From NCBI RefSeq assembly GCF_039233145.1, contig NZ_CP136419.1:1586001-1650000 (forward strand): a DNA stretch of 64,000 nucleotides, written 5' to 3'. A program made the translations under genes and the position numbers. This DNA is from Moorella humiferrea (GTDB lineage Bacteria; Bacillota; DSM-521; Neomoorellales; Neomoorellaceae). Each line of letters starts with the position of its first letter. The first letter of the stretch is position 1. Below, in pieces: positions 16,082 to 24,043 of this stretch. The notes under the pieces were generated by a model that worked only from the letters and a program-made list of their open reading frames with translations, ran no database searches and was not told the DNA's origin.

Positions 16082-18157
16082 TTAAGGTACTGTGAACCGG
16101 TCAACCTGAATCGGTACTACGTAAGGGTTAGAGAGCGTCTTAAGCCGCAGAAAACCCTGATCCTGCGCCCTCAGGATGGACGCCTGAAAATCTGCAAAGT
16201 CATAAAACTTCGCCAGTTCCCTTACTTCTTCAGTGTTATTGAGATGCCCGATAAACCAATTACTGGTATTTTTTAGAACACTCTTGTGGATATTCGAAAC
16301 TTCCTGTGTCGCATAGGCCAACCCTATATGTAACTTTGCCCCCTCTTTAGCCACACGGAGCCATATGCTCCGTGGGTCCTGCGGGTCAAACTCTGCACCG
16401 CTCGGCAGAAGGTTATGTGCTTCTTCCACATATACAATTACATCTGGCGGATTTTTACCCGTGGAAAAAATTTGCTGGTGAATTCGAAAGAGGCTCTCCA
16501 TTACGCGGTCAGCTTGCCTTTGGTTAAACTCAGGGTTACCAAGAGATTGGTCAATAATTACCAGCCGTCCTTTGTGGAGGTCATCTATAATCATTTCCGC
16601 AAAGTCTCGGTCAACAGTATCAGTATGGAACTTCATGGCACGGCGAACCAACATTGGACCATTCTTCTGTGCAAACATTCCTAGAATCCCGAGAAGGTCC
16701 TCTTCCGCCCAAGCAGAACCTGAGGAGCTTTTATTTATATACTCATTGTTGAAGGTCTTATATATCGGATCATGCACAATAAACTCGTACAGAAAAATCA
16801 GTGCTTCGGCAAGTTGCTCCCAGGTAACTCTATCACCTCTGCTAACATTTTCAAGCACCGTCGCGGCAAATTTCGCAATTTGCTCTTTCTCGCTCTGCTT
16901 CATAGCTTTAATAAAATCGCTTCCGAATAATCCTTTTCCACGGGGAATATGATTTCTGGGGACAGCGAATCCAGCCTTAGCGAGTAGAGCACGATATGCC
17001 AAACACCGGCGTCGGTACCTAGTCACCGTACCGGGATCAGCTCCCTCTCTTGGTTCCTCCAGCGATGCACTTCTAAAAGCCTCTACGTAGCGTATCCCTT
17101 TCTCACTGGCTAGTTCGTTATCAATAATCGATTTTCCCAAAGCAAGCATCCTATCCTCATAAAAATTTACTTTCATCAACCGCCTATCAGAGTCGTTAGG
17201 ATGAGCTTCAGTACCATACGTTACGATGTCTTCTCTTACACCACTTGGATGAAGTTGCCATAGGTTCTTTAGCGCCCCACGGTCCTGAACGTTTTCGTTC
17301 GCATACTCTCCGTTATAGTCAAAGATAATTTGGCCGATTCTGCCATGATCCAGATTCCTGTACCGTAGCTCGAACACTGATCTAACCATGATTTTAACGG
17401 TATTTGATTTGCCCGAACGCGTCATACCAAAGAGAGCGGTTTTTTGACGGAGCAAATCCGTCGGATTGAGGTTGACCCTTACCTCATCAATCCCATGTCC
17501 CTTGCGGTCTGAAGATGCGTATCTAACTCTTCCAATCTCCACTTTCTCCTCGCGAAGTGGGTGATCAGCAAGACGGGTTGGATCGCGGTAGTTGGCAATA
17601 ATCTCAAGAGCCTTTTTTGTAGCTTTGTAGACTTTCAGGGCATACGCGGCGTAGTAATTAGAAATATCTGAGCCAAAACGCCGTACCAGATCGCCGTTAT
17701 CTAGGCGGTCCACGTAAAATGTACCCAGTACCCGGCACTTTAAACCTGCAAAAGATAGTATATTTCGCGTATGTAAATCAACCTGATCGCGATCCCAGTA
17801 ACGTTCCTGCTCAGCTGTTCGCTGGGCCGCCTCAACCCGGATCTTAAAAGCTTCTGAGTCGTGCGGTAAAGAAGCGGGGCCTTGAACCCGGAGTAAAATT
17901 ACACTCGCATCTTCATTGTTCCATTCGTAGGTAGGCCCCAGTTGTTTTCTTGTAGCCACCAGGAAACACTGACTTGGCAAACCACCTACTTGCTCTCGGT
18001 AATGGTCGTGAACTTGTACAATTGCCTCATCATATGATAGGGAAACAACTTCTCCTACATAGCAGTCGTTCTGGATTAAAGGGTCTAGAAGTTCAGCTAC
18101 TCGCCTTTTTTCACGCTCTTCCCTTGCTTCTTCAATAGCCTTAATAACATCGGACAA
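16082..18157 (-). CDS. herA: HerA-family DNA translocase ATPase
   Basis: 691 residues, TTG start behind GGGAGG. N-terminal beta-barrel of the HerA/ATP-synthase type (CYVGEVVSLSYDEAIVQVHD). Walker A FGMTRSGKSNTVKI at 243-256; Walker B VIVYVEEAHNLLPS; then WLRVAKEGAKLHIGLAYATQ, typical of HerA/FtsK hexameric DNA pumps. In archaea HerA with NurA resects DNA ends. Here it leads an operon with NurA and a methyltransferase, transcribed from 18235-18263. Confidence 0.92.
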   Translation of the reverse strand: MSDVIKAIEEAREEREKRRVAELLDPLIQNDCYVGEVVSLSYDEAIVQVHDHYREQVGGLPSQCFLVATRKQLGPTYEWNNEDASVILLRVQGPASLPHDSEAFKIRVEAAQRTAEQERYWDRDQVDLHTRNILSFAGLKCRVLGTFYVDRLDNGDLVRRFGSDISNYYAAYALKVYKATKKALEIIANYRDPTRLADHPLREEKVEIGRVRYASSDRKGHGIDEVRVNLNPTDLLRQKTALFGMTRSGKSNTVKIMVRSVFELRYRNLDHGRIGQIIFDYNGEYANENVQDRGALKNLWQLHPSGVREDIVTYGTEAHPNDSDRRLMKVNFYEDRMLALGKSIIDNELASEKGIRYVEAFRSASLEEPREGADPGTVTRYRRRCLAYRALLAKAGFAVPRNHIPRGKGLFGSDFIKAMKQSEKEQIAKFAATVLENVSRGDRVTWEQLAEALIFLYEFIVHDPIYKTFNNEYINKSSSGSAWAEEDLLGILGMFAQKNGPMLVRRAMKFHTDTVDRDFAEMIIDDLHKGRLVIIDQSLGNPEFNQRQADRVMESLFRIHQQIFSTGKNPPDVIVYVEEAHNLLPSGAEFDPQDPRSIWLRVAKEGAKLHIGLAYATQEVSNIHKSVLKNTSNWFIGHLNNTEEVRELAKFYDFADFQASILRAQDQGFLRLKTLSNPYVVPIQVDRFTVP

Positions 18158-18234
18158 CTTACTCCCTCCCTATGCATAACGTTTCATTGCTTATGCAATT
18201 TCCTCCGGCACTGCGCTCCCCTATCTTTACCTCC

Positions 18235-18263
18235 ATTTTAGCCAAAGGCTACCAGTTTATCAA
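18235..18263 (-). promoter_or_regulatory. Promoter of the HerA-NurA-methyltransferase operon
   Basis: Minus strand: TTGATA (18258-18263), 17-bp spacer starting AACTGGTAG, TAAAAT (18235-18240). Start codon about 75 bases downstream. It shares both hexamers, spacing and spacer start with the MNT/HEPN promoter at 9208-9236. Confidence 0.75.
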
Positions 18264-18489
18264 GCTTCCTTAAATTCCCTAATCGTCAAGGACGTTATCC
18301 CGCACCTACAGTCTGAAACTTTCCTACCTCACTTCTTACACGCAAGCTTCTTAACCTGGGTAGAGTGTCGGCCTCCATTACTAACTTCCTACCTGCTAAA
18401 GTCCCGCACCTCATACTTAGCCATGTTAGATACCCCCCTTCTTGTTTTGGCTTTCGACCTATGACCTTCCAGTCTTAAATGCAAAGTAC
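18264..18489. other. Intergenic stretch upstream of the HerA promoter
   Basis: About 225 bases with no gene, hairpin or strong palindrome that I can support. It separates the shared promoter from repeat copy C. Confidence 0.5.
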
Positions 18490-18733
18490 AGTCGGCCAAC
18501 GGGGAGGTAAGGGCAGCCCGCATGGCCGGGCCGAGGAATAAATGGAGGGGACCAGCCCGGAGGGCGGGGCGGAGGCCGTTTATGCCGCAGGCCGCACCTT
18601 TGCCGGACTGGCCAGGGCGGCGGTATAATCTAAGGCTGGCCGGAAGGCCCGGAGGCTAAAATTAAGGCAGCAGGTGCGCGCAAGCCGCTCCTGCTGCCCA
18701 CCGCTGTTGCCTTACAAAAGGGCTCCCGCTACG
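18490..18733. repeat. GC-rich dispersed repeat, copy C
   Basis: Core GAGGAATAAATGGAGGGGAC, CGGAGGCCGTTTATGCCGCA, TTTGCCGGACTGGCCAGGGC and GGCGGTATAAT, then hairpin GCAGCAGGTGCGC..GCTCCTGCTGC. A diverged second hairpin has inner stem GGCC-gaa-GGCC where copy D has GCCC-gtaa-GGGC. The end touches the 3' end of the CpaE-like gene. Confidence 0.8.
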
Positions 18734-19882
18734 TCAGGCCGAAGGCCGTTTAGACGTTACGGCGACCACCCTCCACCTTACCCAAAACGGTTTCTTTTTC
18801 TCCCTGGCCTGGGGCAATACCGGCCGCAAAAGTTCTGTAAGTATTTCATCCGGCATACAGAAAGGATCGGGATGGTACGGCATCACATATGCTTTTAACT
18901 CCGGGATTCTCCTTATTTCCTTTACATCCCGTTCCGCCGGGGCAACCAGGGCCAGGCGGAATGAAGATAACGGCTCAATTTTTAGCAAGTCGCCCCAGCG
19001 CCACCTGGCGGCGCTAGCTACCAGGACGGCCAGGTTGGATCTAAAAGCCTCCCTGGCCCTCTTTTTGTCAGCTACACCTAAATCGCGGACAATATATTCA
19101 TACCTCCCGGCGCTCAACTCCGCCAAAAGCTCATCAAATATAAAATTACCATCCCCTTCTATGAATTTGTCAACCTCGGTTTTAGCAAAAGGAAACACAT
19201 CAAAGCCTTTTATACGCCAGGCTTTGCTTACCCGCCCGGGTCCTGCCTTGATAATTTTTAGGTAATCCTGCATTACCGGCTCCTGGCTGTCTTCCACCAG
19301 GGCTACATTATGGCCCTGCCTGGCTAAAAAAGCGCTTATGGCCAGGGCGGTATGGGTGCAGCCTAAACCCGGCGCGGCCCCGGCCACGGCAATAGTCACC
19401 ACCCCTACCGGTCGCTGCTCTATGACCACTTTTTCCTTTACCTGTTCTTCTTCAGTTAAGCCAGTCATGATATGCCACCTGGCAGCCTGGGCATAAGTAG
19501 CCGGGGTATTAGTAAGAGACTGAGCGACTAAATCTCCCCAGTCGGCCTCAACCGGGCCGTCTATTATGTCATACACCCCCAGCCCGACAAGCCTTGCCAC
19601 CGTCGCATCCCCCGGCTGCCTGCCGGGCGCCAGCAAGAATATCCTTGTATAGGGCCTGGCTATGCGGTAACCCTGGACAGCGGCCACCAGGTCCGGCCCC
19701 GGGCCGGCATCTATATCGAGGATCAGGGCGTCAGCCGCCACCCTGGCGGCAGATTGGAGGGCATTACGAATGCCAAAGGAATCCATAGTCCCGGCCTGGT
19801 CGTATACCACTTCGCCGTGTTCTTTCACGGCTTTTCTCACCTGCTCCGCCCTGGCCGGGGTAAGGATTAAAGCAAGTATCAT
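18734..19882 (-). CDS. CpaE/TadZ- or ParA-like P-loop ATPase
   Basis: 382 residues from MILALILTPA (AAAGGAG at 8 bases; the earlier ATG is inside that site). N-terminal receiver-like domain (ADALILDIDAGPGPDLVAAV, IFLLAPGRQPGDA). The C-terminal MinD/ParA domain has a degenerate Walker A, AGAAPGLGCTHTALAIS, lacking the usual GKGG lysines. The layout matches CpaE/TadZ, which place Tad pili. The Tad locus at 48-64 kb shows no CpaE, so this gene may serve it or a partition role. Its last residues read into repeat copy C. Confidence 0.72.
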   Translation of the reverse strand: MILALILTPARAEQVRKAVKEHGEVVYDQAGTMDSFGIRNALQSAARVAADALILDIDAGPGPDLVAAVQGYRIARPYTRIFLLAPGRQPGDATVARLVGLGVYDIIDGPVEADWGDLVAQSLTNTPATYAQAARWHIMTGLTEEEQVKEKVVIEQRPVGVVTIAVAGAAPGLGCTHTALAISAFLARQGHNVALVEDSQEPVMQDYLKIIKAGPGRVSKAWRIKGFDVFPFAKTEVDKFIEGDGNFIFDELLAELSAGRYEYIVRDLGVADKKRAREAFRSNLAVLVASAARWRWGDLLKIEPLSSFRLALVAPAERDVKEIRRIPELKAYVMPYHPDPFCMPDEILTELLRPVLPQAREKKKPFWVRWRVVAVTSKRPSA

Positions 19883-19944
19883 AATAACTACTCCTTTCAT
19901 TCACCTAAATTAACATCAAAAAATAATAAAGCCCGGTAAAAACC

Positions 19945-20082
19945 TGTATCTTCGGATAGGCACTATAGCCATATAGGGTTGCTCCGGCACTTTTACCATT
20001 TCCCTAGAGGTTTTTTATTTTCTCTGGTAGGATGTGGAACGATGAATGACGAATATAATTAAATAAGTCTTTTATTTACGTG
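19945..20082 (-). pseudogene. 5' end remnant of the HTH family gene
   Basis: The minus strand resembles the leader and first codons of 2644-3165 and 3780-4024: GTTCCACATCCTACCAGAG, then GTGCCGGAGCAACCC and TATATGGCTATAGTGCC, reading MPEQPYMAIVPI before the frame ends. The HTH is missing. It adjoins the flank of IS3 copy 2. Confidence 0.5.
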
Positions 20083-20157
20083 TTTCCTCTTAAGCCCCGA
20101 AATTAGATTGGACAATCTTCCAAATTCATGAGACTATAAGGTCAGGAGGTTGTTCAA

Positions 20158-20499
20158 GTGGAACGTCGGAAATTTACCCTAGAGTTCAAGCGCCAGGTCG
20201 TCGAACAGGCCATCGCTGCCGGAAATAATTCTGTCGTTGCTCGGAAGTATGATATCCGGCCGAATATTGTCAGCCGATGGGTTCGTCAGTACAAAGCCGG
20301 CCAACCCATGCAAGGCAGTAGCCCAAAGGGAAACGCCACCCACGTTACTCAGCAGGAACACGCCCGACTCGTTGCAGAGAACCGTGAGTTAGACAAACAG
20401 AATACCCATCTAAAGCAACTTCTGGGCGAAAAAGACCTTGAAATTGCTATATTACGTGACCTATTAAAAAAAGCCAACCCTCACTTGCAGATAAAGTAG
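20158..20499 (+). CDS. IS3-family OrfA (HTH protein), copy 2
   Basis: 113 residues identical to the OrfA of copy 1, with ribosome site AGGAGG. HTH then leucine zipper. The run of seven A near 20465-20471 (TTA AAA AAA GCC) is the likely -1 frameshift site for OrfAB. Confidence 0.94.
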   Translation: MERRKFTLEFKRQVVEQAIAAGNNSVVARKYDIRPNIVSRWVRQYKAGQPMQGSSPKGNATHVTQQEHARLVAENRELDKQNTHLKQLLGEKDLEIAILRDLLKKANPHLQIK

Positions 20500-20543
20500 C
20501 CATTGCGCACAAGTGGATCACAGCCGGGTACAACGCTACTCTC

Positions 20544-21428
20544 GTGCTGCGCATAGTGGGGGTTTCCCGATCCACCTATTATTATCAATTAACAAATGAA
20601 CCAAAACCGCATACCACTTCAGGTGGACGTCCGTTTCCTGGTCATTCACTGACTATGGGCGGCCGCAAGGTAAGTGATGAACAGATTAAGGAATGGATTA
20701 TGGAGTCTATTTCCGGTGATGGTTACGCCTACGGGTACCGTAAGCTCACTCATATGCTTCGACAAGATCATGAGCTGGTGGTGAACGAGAAAAAGGTATA
20801 CCGCCTGTGTAAGGAACTGGATATTCTGCGGCCACAACGGAACCTCCGTCGGAAACACCCGCGGAATTTGGCCCAGAACCGCACTATCACAGCGCCAAAC
20901 CAGCTCTGGGAGGTCGATGTGAAGTACGGGTACATTGCAGGAGAAGACCGGTTTTTCTTTGTGCTGTCGTACATTGACGTCTATGACAGGCAGATTGTGG
21001 GCTATCATATTGGTCTAACCTGTGAAGCCAGACATGCCGTTGAAACTTTTCGAGCAGCATTATGGAAACGTCAGATTCTTCAAAGGAATTTACCATTACC
21101 CATCATCCGTTCGGATAATGGACCCCAGTTTGTAAGTCATCTGTTTGAATCGGAGTGTGAGCGATGGAATGTCCTACACGAGAGAATACCGCCCAAGACA
21201 CCGAATATGAACGCATATATCGAATCGTACCATCGGCTTCTTGAGGATGAATGCTTGTCGATGGGCGAGTTTGGGACCTATGCGGAGGCATATCAGGCGG
21301 TCGTAGAATTCGTTAGCCGTTACAACAACCGCCGGTTGCACTCCAGTTTGCACTACCTGTCGCCGGCCAAGTTTTACCGTCGTCATATCGAGACAGGATT
21401 GCAGCCCAGACATCCCGTGAGGGTGTGA
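20544..21428 (+). CDS. IS3-family transposase OrfB, copy 2
   Basis: 294 residues identical to copy 1 OrfB: HTH_21 region plus the rve core with Asp, Asp, Glu (WEVDV; IRSDNG; YIESYHRLLEDE). The open frame continues upstream into the overlap with orfA, so it is probably expressed as an OrfAB fusion. Both copies being intact and identical suggests recent activity. Confidence 0.94.
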   Translation: MLRIVGVSRSTYYYQLTNEPKPHTTSGGRPFPGHSLTMGGRKVSDEQIKEWIMESISGDGYAYGYRKLTHMLRQDHELVVNEKKVYRLCKELDILRPQRNLRRKHPRNLAQNRTITAPNQLWEVDVKYGYIAGEDRFFFVLSYIDVYDRQIVGYHIGLTCEARHAVETFRAALWKRQILQRNLPLPIIRSDNGPQFVSHLFESECERWNVLHERIPPKTPNMNAYIESYHRLLEDECLSMGEFGTYAEAYQAVVEFVSRYNNRRLHSSLHYLSPAKFYRRHIETGLQPRHPVRV

Positions 21429-22086
21429 CGTAAATTGGTGCGTATTCGAAAGCCTTTGCCCCTTTAAAACTTGAAGAAAAATTGCGAGAGAGCTTAATGT
21501 CGGGTGCATATGTCCAATCTGCGGGGGTTAATCCGTTTCCAGGAAAATGCATTATACAGGCCATATTAACACCCGCGCAAAAAGATCCTGTTATTACTTG
21601 GGAATATCCTTTTTCCGCCCATAACCCCAGCGGTAAAGGCGTCTTAGAACTAAAAAACCAGCACTCTGTAAAGGCGCCGTCCTTAAAGCGTTTAAGGAAA
21701 AAGTTATCTATGGGTATTGGACATATAGCGAACGCCGGAAAAGCCAATATTCGCGAACGCTTCCATAATGCCAACAAAACCCTTGCCTTATTTTCATCCA
21801 TTACGCTTTCCGGTTCAATTAAGAAAATAAAAGCGTTACTTGGGTGGGTGTCGTCGATATACCTTAAAAAGTTTTCTAAAGTAAACTCATGGTTGGCAAA
21901 AGTAATTTTTTTTGCTGTGGAAGCAATCAAAGGAACCTGGTTTTCACAAGCGTATTGGGTTATTGTCTGTTTTAGAGTTGGCATCACTTTACCAAGCAAA
22001 TCATCTTCAATACAGCAAAATACCCGATGGGTAGCTCTGTTCCAGCCAATGCTAACTTCGCCTATAAAAATCTCGCCCAACTTCAC
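21313..22086 (-). CDS. Unknown protein whose last codon was replaced by IS3 copy 2
   Basis: GTG start at 22086 with GGAGGTGA at 4 bases. The native part is about 183 residues (MKLGEIFIGEVSIGWNRA..NMACIMHFPGN), with no domain known to me. At 21536 it enters the IS3 element and reads on for 74 foreign residues. Joining the two flanks across the TTTC duplication restores ..HFPGNT and a stop, so only the last codon and stop were displaced. Function of the tailed protein is uncertain. Divergent from the GNAT-like gene. Confidence 0.65.
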   Translation of the reverse strand: MKLGEIFIGEVSIGWNRATHRVFCCIEDDLLGKVMPTLKQTITQYACENQVPLIASTAKKITFANHEFTLENFLRYIDDTHPSNAFIFLIEPESVMDENKARVLLALWKRSRILAFPAFAICPIPIDNFFLKRFKDGAFTECWFFSSKTPLPLGLWAEKGYSQVITGSFCAGVNMACIMHFPGNGLTPADWTYAPDIKLSRNFSSSFKGAKAFEYAPIYVTPSRDVWAAILSRYDDGKTWPATGSANWSATGGCCNG

Positions 22087-22716
22087 TTTGTCACCTCCAG
22101 GGAGGAATTAAATATTTTTAAGGATACTTTCAAAAAACTGGTTGCGAAAGTTTTAGGCCTTTATACTGAGCAAGATCTTTTTACCAAAACCTATGAAGCC
22201 TCTTTTAAGTGTCGATTAGAAGAAAGAGCCAAATATACTAAGGAAGTCGCCGTACTATTTAAAGAGGCGACCGAAAAACTATTGAAGAACAGCTTTTCTT
22301 GGTTTCATTTCTATGGAATTTTCCCATTCACAGATAAGCAAGGAACCCTATATCTCGCAATTGTAAAGATCGGCCATCCAAACACTCCATCCTATTTTGA
22401 CGATTGTGAAGTCGAAGTAATTAACCCACTTTTCCCCTCACAAAGGGTAGGCCAGTTATATTTCGAGATCGCTGGAGAAACTGTTCACATCATAGATCTT
22501 GTTGTTACAAAGCAGGGGGTAGGAATAGGAAGTTTCTTGCTGAATCTAATGGAACAAATAGTCAGTAATTTCGGCGTTAAAAAGATTACTGGTTGGCTAT
22601 CCCCTGCCGACATTGAAAACCGTGATATTCAGATTCACTTCTACAAAAAAAACGGGTATTCTTGTAAGTTCAGTGATTCCATGCGGCAATCGGGGTCAAT
22701 CAAAAAATTACTATGA
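22027..22716 (+). CDS. GNAT-like N-acetyltransferase domain protein
   Basis: Up to 229 residues. The C-terminal half has GNAT features: VHIIDLVVTKQGVGIGSFLL (acetyl-CoA loop QGVGIG), then LNLMEQIVSNFGVKKITGWL and HFYKKNGY. The start is unclear. The ATG at 22027 lies inside the divergent gene and lacks a ribosome site. GGGAGG at 22100-22105 points instead to a rare ATT at 22114 (IFKDTFKK). Substrate unknown. Confidence 0.65.
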   Translation: MGSSVPANANFAYKNLAQLHFVTSREELNIFKDTFKKLVAKVLGLYTEQDLFTKTYEASFKCRLEERAKYTKEVAVLFKEATEKLLKNSFSWFHFYGIFPFTDKQGTLYLAIVKIGHPNTPSYFDDCEVEVINPLFPSQRVGQLYFEIAGETVHIIDLVVTKQGVGIGSFLLNLMEQIVSNFGVKKITGWLSPADIENRDIQIHFYKKNGYSCKFSDSMRQSGSIKKLL

Positions 22717-22725
22717 ATTTAACCC

Positions 22726-23076
22726 CTACAACTCCCTTCTTTCCCTTTCTATAAGCCTTTTCACCACCGTAATTACCCTTTCCGTGCTATACCCCTGCCC
22801 TACGGCAACCGCCCCGGCCAGTAGGGCCAATTCCGGAGTGATAACCTGCCGGGAGACCTCCCGGTTCCCTCCAAAAAGAATTTCCGCCAGCAGCAAAAGG
22901 CGCTGAGCCTTGAGCAAGGCATATTCCTTTATAGGCACCTTCAGCGCCAGGTTTCCTGGGTCTACAAGGGCCAGGGCCTGCCTGGCCACTTCGGCGTTTT
23001 TCCTGGCAAGGTCTACCGCCTCCAGATGGGCGGCATAAACCTGGACGGTATGTTCATATTTGCTTGCCTCATTCAT
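22726..23076 (-). CDS. Small protein at the end of the conjugation operon
   Basis: 116 residues from MNEASKYEHT, chosen for GGAGGGTGAG directly upstream; a longer frame to 23148 overlaps the peptidase. Mostly helical, rich in Ala, Leu and Arg (LARKNAEVARQALALVDPGN; LLLLAEILFG). No domain recognised. It follows the M23 peptidase by 20 bases and is probably co-expressed with the secretion genes. Confidence 0.65.
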   Translation of the reverse strand: MNEASKYEHTVQVYAAHLEAVDLARKNAEVARQALALVDPGNLALKVPIKEYALLKAQRLLLLAEILFGGNREVSRQVITPELALLAGAVAVGQGYSTERVITVVKRLIERERREL

Positions 23077-23095
23077 CTTCTCACCCTCCATTCGT

Positions 23096-24043
23096 TTACT
23101 TAAAGTAATTAATCGGGTTGACCGGCTGGCCGTGTACCCTGACCTCAAAATGCAGGTGCGGCCCTGTGCTCTTGCCCGTGCTGCCGCTGTAAGCGATCAC
23201 GTCGCCGGCTTTGACCTGCTGCCCCCTCTGGACGGCTATTTGGGACAGGTGGGCGTAGATGGTTACCATGTCACCGTGCTCAATGTAGATAGCATAACCG
23301 AAGTTCCCCATCCACCCGGCCACTACCACTACACCGTCGGCGGCGGCATGGACTGGTGTCTCAAGGGGCGCGGCGATGTCCACTCCGGTGTGGAAGCTGC
23401 CATTGCCGTTTACAGGATCTATCCTGTAGCCGAAAGGCGAAGTGATGGTGTTGATGCCCGGCGCAGGCCACTTGAGGCTTCCCTCCACTGGCGTCCACCC
23501 GGACGGTACATCCGGCTCCGTACCCAGGAGGAAGGAAAGGTCCACCTGCAGGATGTTCTTCACCTTCTCCCGCTGCTTGGCGTTAAACCTTAAATCATCC
23601 AGGACTTCATCCAGAGAACGCAGCCGGTAGGTCGGGTAGCTGGTACAACTCGGCGAGTCGCCGCCGTCGCACACCTGGCAGCTCCCGGACTTTTCGATAA
23701 ACATCCGGGCCAATTCTTCCGCCCTGCCGGAATTGGCCTTGCGGAAGTCCTGATCCAACCGCACCGCATCAATGGCTAGCAAAGGCTGCCAGTCTACGGT
23801 AACCCCCGGGTCGCAGGGGGATTTAGTGCTGTCGCTTACCACCTTGGCCGCATTAACGTAAATCATCACCTGCTCCGGGGAAGCGATGGGCACCCGTTCC
23901 CAAATAGTGATTGGCCCTGCAAAAAACAGGGTCAATATGGCAACCGGCACAAGAATTATAACTAGCACCCACTTGACGGCCTTCTCCGGCTCCGGCAGGA
24001 GGGCCAGGGCCGCCCGGGCAATCATCCCCGCCGGGGCGGCCAT
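23096..24043 (-). CDS. M23-family peptidase of the conjugation apparatus
   Basis: 315 residues; ATG overlaps the VirB4 stop (TGATG). One membrane helix near the N-terminus (WVLVIILVPVAILTLFFAG), a long middle region with Cys pair CQVC, then a LytM domain. Zinc ligands are visible in GSFHTGVDIAAP and GPHLHFEVRVHG. Such enzymes cut peptidoglycan cross-links so the transfer channel can cross the Gram-positive wall (VirB1/CwlT role). Confidence 0.9.
   Translation of the reverse strand: MAAPAGMIARAALALLPEPEKAVKWVLVIILVPVAILTLFFAGPITIWERVPIASPEQVMIYVNAAKVVSDSTKSPCDPGVTVDWQPLLAIDAVRLDQDFRKANSGRAEELARMFIEKSGSCQVCDGGDSPSCTSYPTYRLRSLDEVLDDLRFNAKQREKVKNILQVDLSFLLGTEPDVPSGWTPVEGSLKWPAPGINTITSPFGYRIDPVNGNGSFHTGVDIAAPLETPVHAAADGVVVVAGWMGNFGYAIYIEHGDMVTIYAHLSQIAVQRGQQVKAGDVIAYSGSTGKSTGPHLHFEVRVHGQPVNPINYFK

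Larger units (their letters stand above)
20087..21535 (+). mobile_element. IS3-family element, copy 2
   Basis: 1449 bp, the same as copy 1 at 10728-12176 in the other orientation. Flanked by a different 4-bp direct repeat, TTTC (20083-20086 and 21536-21539), so it was an independent insertion. It begins CTCTTAAGCCCCGAAATTAG and ends GGGGGTTAATCCG. Confidence 0.95.
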
